Shown here piece by piece: positions 1 through 11,099 of a stretch of DNA of 64,000 nucleotides (the first letter of the stretch is position 1; each line of letters starts with the position of its first letter). The notes below the pieces were generated by a model. It saw nothing but the letters and a program-made list of their open reading frames with translations, searched no databases and was not told where the DNA came from. The position numbers and the translations under genes were made by a program. Source of the stretch: Zea mays (lineage: Eukaryota; Streptophyta; Magnoliopsida; Poales; Poaceae); the NCBI RefSeq assembly GCF_902167145.1, contig NC_050098.1, positions 115,730,207 through 115,794,206 of the forward strand, in the 5' to 3' direction.

Positions 1-2
1 GC

Positions 3-164
3 GCTCTCTCCAGCCAGTTTGACAATCTTTCTACAAATGACAGCATGCATGAAATCAGTCAGAGGCAGCAGCAACTCCAGCAGGATTTTGGCCAGTTCTC
101 CTCTCTATTTGACACTTTCAGCACTCACTACTACAACATGCATCCTCCGCCCAGTGATCAGTGA
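3..164 (+). CDS. C-terminal 53 codons of a retroelement ORF (function unknown)
   Basis: An open frame enters from the left edge at base 3 and ends with TGA at 162-164. The residues are rich in Gln, Ser, Phe and Asn, with a run of Gln and Leu that could end a coiled coil, and finish in a Pro-rich tail. It lies directly 5' of the PPT-rich spacer of element H, on the same strand, where Sireviruses have either the end of pol or an additional env-like ORF. The fragment has no RNase H or RT motif, so an extra ORF is the better guess, but no family can be assigned from 53 residues. A longer overlapping frame (19-270) has no such character and was not chosen. Confidence 0.4.
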   Translation, partial: ALSSQFDNLSTNDSMHEISQRQQQLQQDFGQFSSLFDTFSTHYYNMHPPPSDQ

Positions 165-789
165 GGCCTCTCCTTTGTGGCAATTGATGCCAAAGGGGGA
201 GAGAAGTGATGAGAAGAGAAGTTGTCCGGTGTCTCCTTTAGGGGGAGTTGGTGGTCTATGTGGACATTAAGACCATGCATATGCATATTTACCTTTTTAT
301 GTCGCATGCATTAGTTTATGTCTTACGCATTTGGAACTGGCTTGAACTATTAACTCTATGTCGTATGTCTATGTCGTATGTCTGTGGACTATTATCTGTA
401 ATATTCTGTGGGTTGAACTATGTCTTAGTTCAAATTACTCTCTGTGTGGTTGATCGAGGATATTGCTGCGCTTACTCTATGGATCATCTCTTGTATGCTT
501 TGATAACCATGATTTTAGGAAACTCTCCATCAAACTCCGATATATTATGTGTGTTATATCTTCAGCTTCAAATAATCCTGCACACACTTAGGGGGAGCCT
601 TTCTTACATACTGAGTTTTTTATTGGGATTTATCTATCTCTCGGACAGAACTTCAAATCTAGATAAGTCCTATGAAACTCATCTCCAAAAATCTATCCTA
701 TACCTTAGGTATGAGAGAGATTTGGAAAAACTAAACTTCTCTTTAATATATTATGTAGTGTTGCCATCAATTACCAAAAAGGGGGAGAT
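165..789 (+). other. H 3' noncoding spacer with multiple polypurine tracts
   Basis: No convincing gene. At least four GGGGGAG-type tracts occur (about 194-202, 240-247, 591-599 and 776-788), the last directly before the LTR. Repeated PPT-like tracts in this position are known for Sireviruses. An open frame from 248 to 940 runs through PPT and LTR and has no coding character. Confidence 0.6.
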
Positions 790-1010
790 TGTGAATCATC
801 TAGGCCCCTTTGGTGATGTTTTGGTAATTAATGATAACTTCTTGTGGACTAACTGTTCTTGGAGGAATAAGAATGCAGGGTTGGACCACATAGAACAGCA
901 AATGTTGGAGAATCATAACCATTGGTTGTGGATCAGATGAAGGCAAAGGTAAAATATAGGTTTTGTTTTTGCCGGTCTTGAGGAGTTTAGTGAAGATACC
1001 TGACCGGATT
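790..1010 (+). repeat. H 3' LTR, first segment, with junction DNA next to E1
   Basis: Begins TGTGAATC immediately after the PPT at 776-789. Bases 790-853 read naturally as LTR start. Bases 848-853 (ACTAAC) recur at 24979-24984, where H resumes after E1, so 848-853 may be the E1 target site. Bases 854-1010 match neither E1's LTR terminus nor anything else in the window and may be filler DNA at a break that also removed the end of E1's left LTR. Confidence 0.5.
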
Positions 1011-4000
1011 AGTCCTCATTACGTAAATGTTGGAAATGATCAACTGCATAAGGTACACCTACCGTAACCAACTTATAGTCCGGACCACAGGGTAAAGCTT
1101 TGGGAACTATGCCCGTATCCAATCTGCCTGAGTCGGTACTATAAGCGCTTGCCAGGTGCCCCCGTTCCTGGTCGACCACGACCAACACCCAACATAAGAC
1201 TTCCCTAGTTATTTAGCCAAGACCAGAGCCATGATAGTCCTCATGGTAGCACTGTTTTCCCGGGTGGTCACTCCATGTTCCAATTAATATGCAATAATCT
1301 TGTTTAACCATCGGGTTAACAACAATAATGTAAACTTACCATTTGGAACATTAATATCATAAGCAGGACTGACTGCATAAAGTTATGTTGTAGCAATAGC
1401 ATAGCTACAAAGGTAAAGTATAATTCCCAGGTTTGATCAAGAAATAAGGTTAGAAAGGTTATCTAAATAGGTAACCCGTCAAATTATGCATATATATCCA
1501 AAAGAATAAACTTTATTAAATGTATTGTTTGGGATCAAACAGAGTATGCAGAGGGAGAAGTCCACTTGCCTTGCTTATTGAAAACTTGAGGTTCTTCCAC
1601 GAAATATATCTTGATTCTCAACTATTAGATCAACCACTGAATATCACACAAACAAACAAGAAGAACAAACACCATTCAATAACATACAACAGTCACCATA
1701 CGTAGAGCTAAAAGAAAGCCTAACGAAAAGAGCATTCGCTTTTCAAAAACGTTGTAAGTAATGGTTATAATTAAGAAGGTATTCTTTTTAAAAATGTGTG
1801 ATCTATAATTTATAAAACAAGACATAAGTTTAAAAATATCTTAATTAAAATATACAAATATTATGTTCACCAAATTAATCTTTTATAAATCGTCATACGT
1901 GATATGTCTAATATTAAGGGTTTATAAGACGATAAAACACGTTATAACATTACTAAGCCTTTTTAACCTTTTAGAACACATATAAGTTATATCTAAGGTT
2001 AATGCGTTATGAAATACATTGTTAATTTATGAAGCATTATGGAACCTATAATTCATTGTTAAACCTATCACTTATGATAAATTAAGATATAAGTCTAAAT
2101 AGATTTTATGTGAAAAGGTCATTATTATTAAACACCTATTTATGGAAAGTTATGATATATGCTTTAATGAACTTTTATGTAAAAGACAATAAACAAACAA
2201 TTATATTTTATTTTTATTATAAAGTACATGTCCTATATTTTATTAAGAAAGCCATATACAAAACAATATACAAACTAACATTATTATTATTATTAAAGAA
2301 CATGAACACTATTTTCATTAGTTTATTCTTTAGGAAAACTAAGTGATATATAAATATGAACTAAGTTTGATTAAATGATTAACTAAGCATATATAACCAG
2401 TTGTGAACAATTTGTAATATAAATCTAATTAACTAGATTATGAGAGGACATAATTACTCTATTGTTTATCTTTACCTTTAGTTTAGAAACATATGATCTA
2501 GATATTTAAAATGAAAATTATATTCATTGGTATGTTATTAACTATTGTTTTAGTTCTAACGGTGTGAGCATTTAATTAAGCCATTATATCGTTATTAGAA
2601 AAGTTATATGACATATTACTATTGTAAAGCATATAATTATGGATACTTAAATATGAGACTAAATGAGTTTTATGTGAAGGGATAATAAATAATTATCATT
2701 ATATTAGGAAAAACACTAAATCTATATTTGTTGAGAAAACTACATTCAAATCGATAGGTCATCATTTTAAAGATATGAACACCAGTTATATTATTTTAGC
2801 ATTTTTAGGAATCTCTATCTTTATTTTGAATAAGCAACTTATATATATACACACATGTATATGTATATATAAATTTGAATACAAAGTTAAATCATATTTT
2901 ATGATAATCGTATAATTATTTATCTACTATTTTTTTTAAGAAAATGTGATCTACTCTTTTCTTTTACTTCTTATTTAGAAAACTATACTTAAATCAATTT
3001 CAACCAACATAAATTAAATTAAATTGTGAAAATATGAAAACGGATTGAAATAATAACTAAAAATATTAATCGCATACTTATGCAGCTAATCAAACAAATC
3101 CTAACTAATTTAGATTTCAATAATCAATCTAAAAAAAGTATGAACTAGATCTCTGATTAACTGTAGTCGTCAGGGAATATATCGCGAATTGGATTTTTTT
3201 CTACCTTGCTTCTCTCTGGTCACGGCAGCAGGGACACGACAAATAGGGGACGACGAAGCTGGGCAGGGAATGTCGTCGCAGGGGCGGTGCCGTCGTGCCG
3301 AGGTGGGGAAATGATGGAGGAGATCGCGGTGAACTTGCTGGCGCACTCCAACAGCGGCGCGGAGTCTCCGGGGTGCGGCGGCGGCACGCAGGACAGGGGT
3401 TCCGGCGAGCAGACAGGGGCGGCACGACGTCTTCACGCGGCCAGCACGCATGGAGAGCTGGGAGGAGAAATTGAGGAGGGACCCGAACTCTGGCGTGGCT
3501 GCAGCTTCGACTTATAGTGCGAGGGAGGGAGCTGTGGAGAGGAGAAGGTGCAAGGCTATTAATGGTGGTAGCGGCAGTTACGGGGAGAAAAAACGGCATT
3601 CGTGAGTGGGGGAGAGAGAGCAGAGGTCATCGGGGTGTTTCATGGCCATCAATGGCGTTCAAGGAGCTTGAATGGAGGGAGAAACGGACGCAGTAAACTC
3701 CAAAAACGCAGGAAAACGGATGTGCGTGTGTCGGTTTCTTGCGCGGGGCTTCGGTCGGCTCCTCGGCTGGCGCAGGCTGGAGGGCGGCTGGGCATGGCGC
3801 GGGTCGCTCGGCTCTGCAGCACGTTGCGGCTTGAGGCGGGTCTTCGGGCGTGGTGACAGCTCCCTGGCGGCGTCGGCGTCGAGGCTGCGTGGTGCTCTTA
3901 CGCGGGTCGCAGGGTGCGGCGGCTGCAACTGGCAAGCGAGCGATGTTTCAGTGTTCTTCCATGAGAAAAACGAACAGGATAGAACTAGAAGAACCAAAGA

Positions 4001-4528
4001 AAAATGACAGGTGGGTCCTAACGTGTAGTGGCTGTGAGAGAAGGGTTGTTGGCTTGAGGGAGAATGGGCTGCTGGCCTGGTTGGCCGAATGGCCTGTTGG
4101 CTGAGTGTGTGTGCGTGCGTTTTTTTGTTTTTGTTTTTTTCTATTTGATTTCAAAATTCTTTTATTTTTTCGAATAGGTTATTCATTAATAAATATATTT
4201 TAAGTATTACAAAATTCATAATAAATCTAATAATATCAAATAAAATTCATAATAAAGAATCTTTAGACAAATTCTATTATTTAGTAAATTGGCCGTTATA
4301 AAAGAGAATAAATTTAAATAAATTTGTTACAATTCATTAACAAACAAAGAAATCATGCACCGATAATAAATGCATCAATCACTTGGTAGATTTTAATCAT
4401 TCACAAAATTTGTTAAACTCAATTATTTCACTACTTTAATTATTTGTAAACATAAATATTTCTTTTTTCTATTGAAAATTAATACATCAAACTGGGTTGT
4501 TTTCATTTGATGGATTTAGGGCGTTACA
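1011..4528 (-). repeat. E1 3' LTR (left copy, lacks its outer 747 bp)
   Basis: Collinear with 8744-9064 joined to 21780-24978 at roughly 98-99% identity by eye. Base 1011 corresponds to 8744, so the segment equivalent to 7997-8743 is missing here. Ends at 4528 in GCGTTACA followed by the PPT. This copy retains the uninterrupted version of the site into which E2 jumped (AATGT, 1327-1331). It contains a GC-rich island at about 3190-4110 inside otherwise AT-rich DNA. ORFs on both strands of that island follow base composition only. Confidence 0.85.
3190..4110. other. GC-rich island in E1 LTR (left copy)
   Basis: About 900 bp of GC-rich DNA flanked by AT-rich LTR sequence. It repeats at about 23636-24555 in the other LTR. 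It begins roughly 420 bp from the LTR's minus-strand 5' end, the same relative place as the GC block of E2's LTR. It may be promoter or leader DNA of the minus-strand transcript. I see no conserved ORF: overlapping frames occur on both strands. Confidence 0.5.
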
Positions 4529-4545
4529 AAATCTACCCCTCTTAA
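4529..4545 (-). other. E1 polypurine tract
   Basis: On the minus strand, AGAGGGGTAGATTT lies directly before the LTR start TGTAACGCCC. This is the expected primer for plus-strand DNA synthesis, and E2 has an equivalent tract in the same place. Confidence 0.7.
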
Positions 4546-4685
4546 AAAGAATCTCGTCCTCGAGATTAGGGAAGGCTAGCAAGAAAACAATGGTGATATA
4601 TGGTTACTCGTAGGTTCTTGGTTCACATTGAACTCTTCTAAACTTAAGGAACTTCTTCATTTCTTCACTCCGTAATGACTACTAA

Positions 4686-5135
4686 TCAAGCGATCTTCAT
4701 CATCGTACTTATAACTGGTTGGTCTTCTGGATTATTGTTTGGGTCTTGCTTGGCAGCTTTCTTCTCTAGTCGGTCCAGACGCTTCTTAGGGCATTCGCGA
4801 ATAATATGTTCTTCATTCTTGCAGTAGAAACAAGCACCTCTTGCTTTGAGTTCTTTGTGAGTCCACTTTGCTTGACCAATAGGGGGTGAGGGTTGATTGG
4901 GTGTCTGTATCTCATGTAGCTGAGTCTGGCTTGTTTCTTCTGTTTGGGTATCCATGTGTTTCGTGGCTTTCGCTTGAGGTGGACTAATCATGTATCCAAA
5001 CATTTTTCTATTCCTTTTGTTGTTCTTCATTCCACTCATCGAATATCTCTGTAACTCATTTTTCTCGTTCATAATTGTTAAGGTAGGAATATTGTCGTTG
5101 GCATCATTTACTTCATTTCCATTGGGGTTCATCAT
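4686..5135 (-). pseudogene. E1 internal ORF with a CCHC zinc knuckle
   Basis: Open frame of 149 codons near the 3' end of E1. The only recognisable module is one CX2CX4HX4C zinc knuckle (CFYCKNEEHIIREC, about residues 101-114), typical of retroelement nucleocapsid. The rest is polar, rich in Asn, Gln, Lys and Thr, with a basic stretch just after the knuckle. It lies downstream of the protease-like fragment, which is odd because a nucleocapsid normally precedes protease. It may be a rearranged or duplicated gag end. The start Met is only the first in an open frame. Whether it is translated is unknown. Confidence 0.45.
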
Positions 5136-5635
5136 CTGGTTAGAGAGTAAAGGAGATAGTGAGACAAGATTACATAAGAGGCTTGTACGATATGAAGATA
5201 ATGAGCTAACACAACGTTTTAATTTTCAATATAAGATTAGTTAAGGAACAAGGGTGGTTTCAGATTTCTACTAGCTTCATCATACTACAAGAGCGTACAA
5301 GTGTCATAATCCTTAACATAGATCCTTTTGAACCTTATAGATTTCAGAGCTTGATATCCAAATAATATTTCTGATCCAAGAGTATTTCTTTGAGCACAAT
5401 GTGAGAGAAAATCTCGAGCGGGACTTTAGGGCAACTAGAGTAGAGCATCACATTGTTTGCATATAATAGATGACACCATACTTTATTTTCTTTATAAAGA
5501 GACAAAACACAATAGGTGCGAAAGATTCTCCAAATTTATTCATATATCACTTAGCACAATTACAATTTCTCAAAGGGGCAACAACTTGACATTTTTTTCC
5601 GTGAGACATACTCCTTCTCCTAGCTAAACGATATA
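5136..5635. other. E1 internal spacer
   Basis: No domain-bearing ORF on either strand. It is interrupted by stops and separates the protease-like fragment from the distal zinc-knuckle ORF. Confidence 0.4.
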
Positions 5636-6043
5636 TTATTCTTCCTTGATAGATGTACCAATCTGAGCTGGAGGTCGGTTGTCTTCAACTACTATTGTTT
5701 CTCCAGATGGAGTTTCCAAGCACATGGTTTTCTCAGTATGTTGGATTACTGCTTTAGTTCTTTGTAACCAATTCTTTCCAAGAATCACATCCTTTACCAT
5801 TGATTCTATCACTAGGAGATCAGCTGAAAAATCTATCCCGTTTATTTTAATACTTACTTTCGGACATATGTAGTTTACTAACATTTTTCCTTCGGGTGCA
5901 CTGATGGTCTTCCTTGATCTCAAGGGACACTTAAAGATACCATACTTTGTTGCAAACTGGGCACTGATAAAAGAATGTGTTGTACGAGGATCATACAACA
6001 CGGTGGCGATAGTTGTGTGAATGACTAGTGTTCCAAAAATCAC
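5636..6043 (-). pseudogene. E1 retropepsin-like fragment with a lost active site
   Basis: A 135-residue frame that aligns along its length with the protease of E2 in this window: a strand leading to LYDPRTTHSFIS and, about 65 residues later, DVILGKNWL. In E2 the equivalent active-site motif is DTG ([10 protein letters not shown]). Here the Thr and Gly after the Asp are Pro and Arg, so aspartic protease catalysis is not expected. It overlaps the upstream zinc-knuckle frame by a few bases in another frame. It is followed by a stop, with no RT domain. The domain assignment is firm from the two flanking motifs; loss of function is inference. Confidence 0.65.
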
Positions 6044-6540
6044 TCATTATCGCATGGAATTGTTCCTGACACTGCATAACTTATCTTTCTTCTGGTCTCT
6101 TTCAGTTGTTTACTCTTTGTTGATGCATGGGTTTGAGGGTGTTGTCTTTTCTTTTGGACCTTATTGATCTCCACATCCTTCTTAGGACAACCATTAACAA
6201 GATGGTCGGTATCACCACAGCCAAAGCAAGCACGACTTGATAAGTTACATGGTGGAGTTGTCTTTACGTTGTTGGTAGATGTTTCTGTGCATTTCTGTTC
6301 ATATTCCATGTCTGAAGACTGAGATAGCTTCATCTCGGAGGTGATCTGTAGTGAACTTTTCTGAGGACAGTTACGAAAGAAATGACCTTCACATCCACAT
6401 TGATAGCAAGCTTTTCTTGAAGTTATTTCTTGACTTTTCCCATGTTTCCCTTTTTGTTTCTTGGACCTGATGCGACGACGAGGCTGAAACTGTGTGCAAG
6501 TAATAGTCCATCCATCAATGTAACACTCCTGTTTTTCTTT
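6040..6540 (-). pseudogene. E1 gag-like fragment with two CCHC zinc knuckles
   Basis: One open frame runs from about 6540 through the first Met of the shorter ORF at 6333 down to 6040. It contains a basic patch (RRRIRSKKQKGKHGK), then a zinc knuckle CYQCGCEGHFFRNC near 6408-6367, then a second, CFGCGDTDHLVNGC, near 6228-6187. Both have CX2CX4HX4C spacing. This is the nucleocapsid part of a gag protein. The capsid-like region typical of Ty3 gag was not recognised upstream, where the frame decays. The adjoining protease-like fragment lies in another frame, so gag-protease is either frameshifted or broken. Confidence 0.55.
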
Positions 6541-6629
6541 TTGGAGCTAGGCATCCTTGTGATGTTTCCTTTTTGGAAAACTTTGCAATTCATCAACTTA
6601 CAGTGCATTAGGTACGGGAGAATCTGCTA

Positions 6630-6995
6630 TTAGATGTTCTTGGGGGACATCTGTCTGTTTATGCCAGAAAATAAAATATGGTTCTTCTGTTTTGTAGTTT
6701 CACTTTCGTTTGTACTGATCTGGCGACAAGGAATTCCATAGTACTCACAACAACAACATGTTCCAAGGTTACTTGTCTGTTGGTTTGGTTGTGCATCCTT
6801 TTGGGTCTTGAATGTATGTTCATCAGCTGTTTTATTTATAGTGTTGTTTTGACTTGTCAACACACCGCATTCTTTGCACTTAGTGACATCACTTGTAGTT
6901 GACATTCCAAGGTTTGACATTTGTATGGGTATGGAAGAATGGAAGGGACGAAAGGGTTGAGTAAAGACATATTTTAGAGAGCAGAGAAAACCCAT
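6630..6995 (-). pseudogene. E1 Cys-containing ORF of unknown function
   Basis: A 121-codon frame upstream of the gag-like fragment, same strand. It shows two Cys clusters (KCKECG and CCCCEYYGIPC) that could be degenerate zinc knuckles, but the His is missing. No homology recognised. Possibly decayed N-terminal gag. Confidence 0.25.
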
Positions 6996-7981
6996 CTATC
7001 TAAGGTTTTTCCTAGCTAATTGATGCCATTGTGGACAAAAGTCACACAATACACCAACAATCATATCAAAGAAGCAAATCAAATAAGGGCACAAAAACAA
7101 CTAACATGAACTCAAGCATACCAGCACAACACAATCCAATTCTACTCATTCAACCAAACAAAAGGTGAGACAAGGTTTGGAATAAGAAAGATATTATAAC
7201 ATCAAGGAGTTGGGTAAGAATTATCAAGGAGTTAGACCAGACATATTTGTGGGTGGCCAATAGTGAAATAAGATAATCATGAACTAAAAAAATGATACAA
7301 CCAAGGATATAAAGTGAGTTAGGGAGAAAGCATTATCAAGGAGTAGAGAGCCAAAGGTTTCATACATCAGGGTAGATATTGCGCAAGGGTGGCAATACAA
7401 TGGCACGAAAGCAAAAGTATAAGAATTCAATAGGGAGAAAGCATTATCAAGGAGAAAAGTAGAGAGGCAAAAGTTTAATACATCAAGGTAGATATTGCCC
7501 AAGGAAGGCAATACAATGGCAAGAAAACAAAAGTATAAGAAGTCAAGGGTTATATAGCAATATTAGGGATTAGAAAACCACTATAATGTAATAAAATATC
7601 GCCATTACCGATCTAGTCGAAAATCTTAATACTAAAGAACAATCCTATCAACCTAACCAAGAAGAATGGTAATAGATCCAAAGAATCCATAACAAAACTT
7701 CTTGCAGAGTGGGGATAAGACAGAGAATAGGGCATCGTCGACAGCTTCGAAAAGGTTTCTTCTAGCAAACTTCGCTTCAAGTTACACAATCCTAGCTTGA
7801 TCATCTTGCAATGCTTCTCATTAGAACCTTCTGATAGACGAAGAATCAGACAAGAAGGGTTGAAGATAAAAGAGACGAGTTTTGGTATAAAGTAAGTTTT
7901 TATGGAGACAAATATATCAGACTTTGAAAGACTGATTGGGCTTTCCATTTCTAACTAATCTAGCGACCTACGGTCACATTC
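6996..7981. other. E1 leader region
   Basis: Between the PBS and the first recognisable coding fragment. It is AT-rich with a near-duplicate segment: sequence around 7310-7400 resembles 7430-7510 (a GGGAGAAAGCATTATCAAGGAG core in both). ORFs at 7284-7511 and 7613-7948 on the minus strand have no recognisable domain. Confidence 0.4.
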
Positions 7982-7992
7982 CTCTGATACCA
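7982..7992 (-). other. E1 primer binding site (iMet tRNA)
   Basis: On the minus strand, TGGTATCAGAG matches the complement of the initiator-Met tRNA 3' end, four bases inside the 5' LTR edge at 7997. Reverse transcription would prime here. Confidence 0.8.
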
Positions 7993-7996
7993 CTTC

Positions 7997-9064
7997 TGTC
8001 ACACCCGGTTCCAGGGGGTAGAACCAAGCGCATAGCATATGTGTGCCAGGATCTATTTCCACACATATGTTGACGTCACAAGTGTAATATATCAAAAGAA
8101 CAATGCATAAAAGCGTAAATAACGATTATATTAACATATTACACTTCGAACAGACATAATGTCTTAACCTTTATTCATCAAAGTACAGCGAAACAAGGAC
8201 ATCCATCCACAGGAAGATGACCGGGGGTATCACTAGACTAGCATCCATGGAGTTCAGCATCATATCTTCATCTGCAAGCTTCTGATCAAAATTTAAGCAA
8301 GGGTGAGCTCACTTATGGTCAGGGCTCAGCAAGTGGGGGAAAAACTAATGCACGTCTAACAAGGTGAGGCTGAGGTTGAGCAGTAAGCATTTTAGTTGGT
8401 CAACATTTTATTAACAACACCTGTCTTAATAATAAGTGTGAATCCCAAGTATTCCCATTAAGCAAATGTATAAGAGTATATCAAAAACACTTAAGTGAAA
8501 CCACTTAAGCAAACCATTGGCAGATCATCGGATCTCGATTTATTTCCATCTTCAAGTTCAATTATCATGTGAGGAGTCCAGGCTGCTCATAACCGTGAGC
8601 ACGGCTGATATATCAGTTTTACACTCTGCAGAGGTGGCGCATCTTTACCCATGAGTCGCGATTCCCTTTTTGCCCGGGTTAGCTAGACCCATATTCACTT
8701 CCGAGGTGAATGGCTAGGGTCTCACTACGAGGCTTCTCCCTAGAGTCCTCATTACGCAAATGTTGGAAATGATCAACTGCATAAGGTACACCTACCGTAA
8801 CCAACTTATAGTCCGGACCACAGGGTAAAGCTTTGGGAACTATGCCCGTATCCAATCTGCCTGAGCCGGTACTATAAGCGCTTGCCAGGTGCCCCCGTTC
8901 CTGGTCGACCACGACCAACACCCAACATAAGACTTCCCTAGTTATTTAGCCAAGACCAGAGCCATGATAGTCCTCATGGTAGCACTGTTTTCCCGGGTGG
9001 TCACTCCATGTTCCAATTAATATGCAATAATCTTGTTTAACCATCGGGTTAACAACAATGATGT
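7997..9064 (-). repeat. E1 5' LTR, left segment
   Basis: Starts TGTCACACCCGG at 7997, next to the PBS. Interrupted at 9064 by E2. The last five bases (GATGT, 9060-9064) are the left copy of E2's target duplication. Confidence 0.85.
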
Positions 9065-10734
9065 TGTCACACCCGGTTTTAAAAGGCAAACCGAATGCGA
9101 ACCATGTACGTGCCAGGATCAGTTGTTCACGTACACAGCAGTTACATAATATGGACATCATCACACAGTGCTCAAAATAGTATTTAAAGGGAATAATAGT
9201 CGATTACATCGTACGTCTGAGACGTCCATATAGTTCTTACAATAAATCAAAGTGCGGAAAAGAAACGTAGATAACTGCGGCCTTCACAGGCAGCCGACTG
9301 GGGGTTGCCGCTAACCCACTCCTAGAACTCGTCGTAGTCTTGGAACTCCTGGAAGTCTCCTTCCACAGCTTCATCTTCGCCTGAGCAGTGGTTGCAATGC
9401 TGACAACCTGGGGGGGGGGGTTTGGTGTGTAGAGCAAGGGTGAGTACACATCAACATACTCAGCAAGTATCCTGTTTGGCTGTAGTGGACTAGCTGTATG
9501 TGGGGATAAGTCAAGCAGTTGCTTTTAGTTGGTCAGATTATTACTTACTAGTAGAAAGCCAGGTTTTAGCATTAACCCAAGTTATTAACCCGATGTACCC
9601 TTTCCAAACGGAAAGAATACCACTTACCAGCACCATAGTCATAACCAAAGCCATCAATCTCATAACCACCTGTACCAAAGTATCTCTGATCAAGTACCAC
9701 TAATCATTGGAGCTCCCTTGGCCGCTCATAACCGCGAGCACGGCTGATATATCAGTTTTCAAACACTCTGCAGAGGTTGTGCACTTTACCCACAAGCCGT
9801 GATTCCCATTCTGCCCGGAGATCATGACTCTCCATTGATCACTACCAAGGTGACCCAGCAGGGCATCACTACGTAGCCTTTACAAAGATTCCCCGGGGCT
9901 GTAGCCACCCGTTAGGTTTCCTAAATGTACCGCACTCCTCCCCAAGGGACAAATCAACCTTGGCAGAGCGAGCCGCATACACCGAGCCCCATTGACGGCA
10001 CGACGGCTAAGTGAACTACACCCCGGATCCTCTAATTATTCAGCTAAGGGCATCCCATTCCACCCTCATGGTTGCACTGTTTTCCCGGGCGGTCATCCAT
10101 AGAACAGGTCCTTACGGAGAGGCACTCGAGAAACCGCTCGAGTCCCCTTGAAGGTCACAAGTACAACATCATAACAAGAGAAGGGAAAACAGCGTATCAT
10201 AGATAATCTCATCATGTTCATTGATTAGAGTTGAGCAATAGCATAAAGCTAAACAGTAATAATCCAACCCAAATAGGTAAGCAAGGATAGGGATAACAAA
10301 AGCTAGTCAAACCTTAGGTATAAATATGTAAAGCGGGAGGTGAATTAAATAATGAATAGGACAGAGATAGGTCAAAGGACACTTGCCTCCACCAACCGAC
10401 TGCTGCTCAGGGGCTTCTCCTGCGAGTTCCTCGGGCTCTTCAACCAGATCGTTCTCTATGCGAGCGCAAACATACATACATCCACATATTTAATACAAAA
10501 GAACAGTACACCATACAATAGAATGCAATAAGTAAACAGACGTTCTACGCGGGCTCGCGAGTACGGTTAAGAGAGAAAGAGGAAAAGACAGTCGAGAAAC
10601 GATCACGTTACATGATTATAAATTAACCACTCGCTTAATGGAAGGAAATTTAATGTAGACACTATGTTTAGCATAAAGTAAAGTCATGTTTCATGTCTAA
10701 TTATTATAAGCAGGTGGAGATAAATAAAAAGAAT

Positions 10735-11045
10735 GGTCGCGTGGCAAGACGCGCGACAAAGCTCTCTAAAACAAATTAAAAAGTTAATGACTCGTCGCGC
10801 GACCGAGCACGCAACGAGACACTTCGCCTTAGATACGAGGAGACGTTAAACGTCGCGCGACGAAGCGCACGACGGCATACGTCGACTAAACTGAGTCCAA
10901 AGTGGAACGTCGCGTGAATACACACGCGGCGTTACACCTTAAACAACCTGAAACAAAAATGGATCGTCGCGCGACGAAGCGCACGACGCAACACAAGATA
11001 GAATCTAAATTTAGACAAATCCGTCGCGCGGCGAAGCGCGCGACG
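10735..11045. repeat. Array of six 24-bp CG hairpins at 57-58 bp spacing (E2 3' LTR)
   Basis: Imperfect palindromes start at 10735, 10793, 10851, 10908, 10965 and 11022. Typical form is CGTCGCGCG, a 6-base loop, then CGCGCGACG. The last copy (11022-11045) is a perfect 9-bp stem. In the 10908 copy a C-to-T in one arm is matched by G-to-A in the other, and the other copies keep seven or eight of nine pairs counting G-T. The 33-34 bp between copies are AT-richer and differ from each other. The same array lies at 20257-20567. Function unknown. Confidence 0.8.
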
Positions 11046-11099
11046 CAACACGCTAATTAACGAATAATCACCGCGAGCACGGGCGAGCGAAGATACGGT

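Noticed and set aside
248..940. A 230-codon plus-strand ORF at the left end
   Set aside because: It crosses the PPT-rich spacer, the final PPT and the LTR start of H and has no domain. Its openness is chance.
3201..3599. Possible genes in the GC island of E1's LTR (both strands, also 23616-24596)
   Set aside because: Overlapping frames on both strands, no domains, and frame differences between the two LTR copies.
10735..11045. A CRISPR array
   Set aside because: Repeat-spacer geometry is superficially similar, but this is a plant retrotransposon LTR, repeats vary, only six units exist, there are no cas genes, and the array is duplicated in both LTRs.
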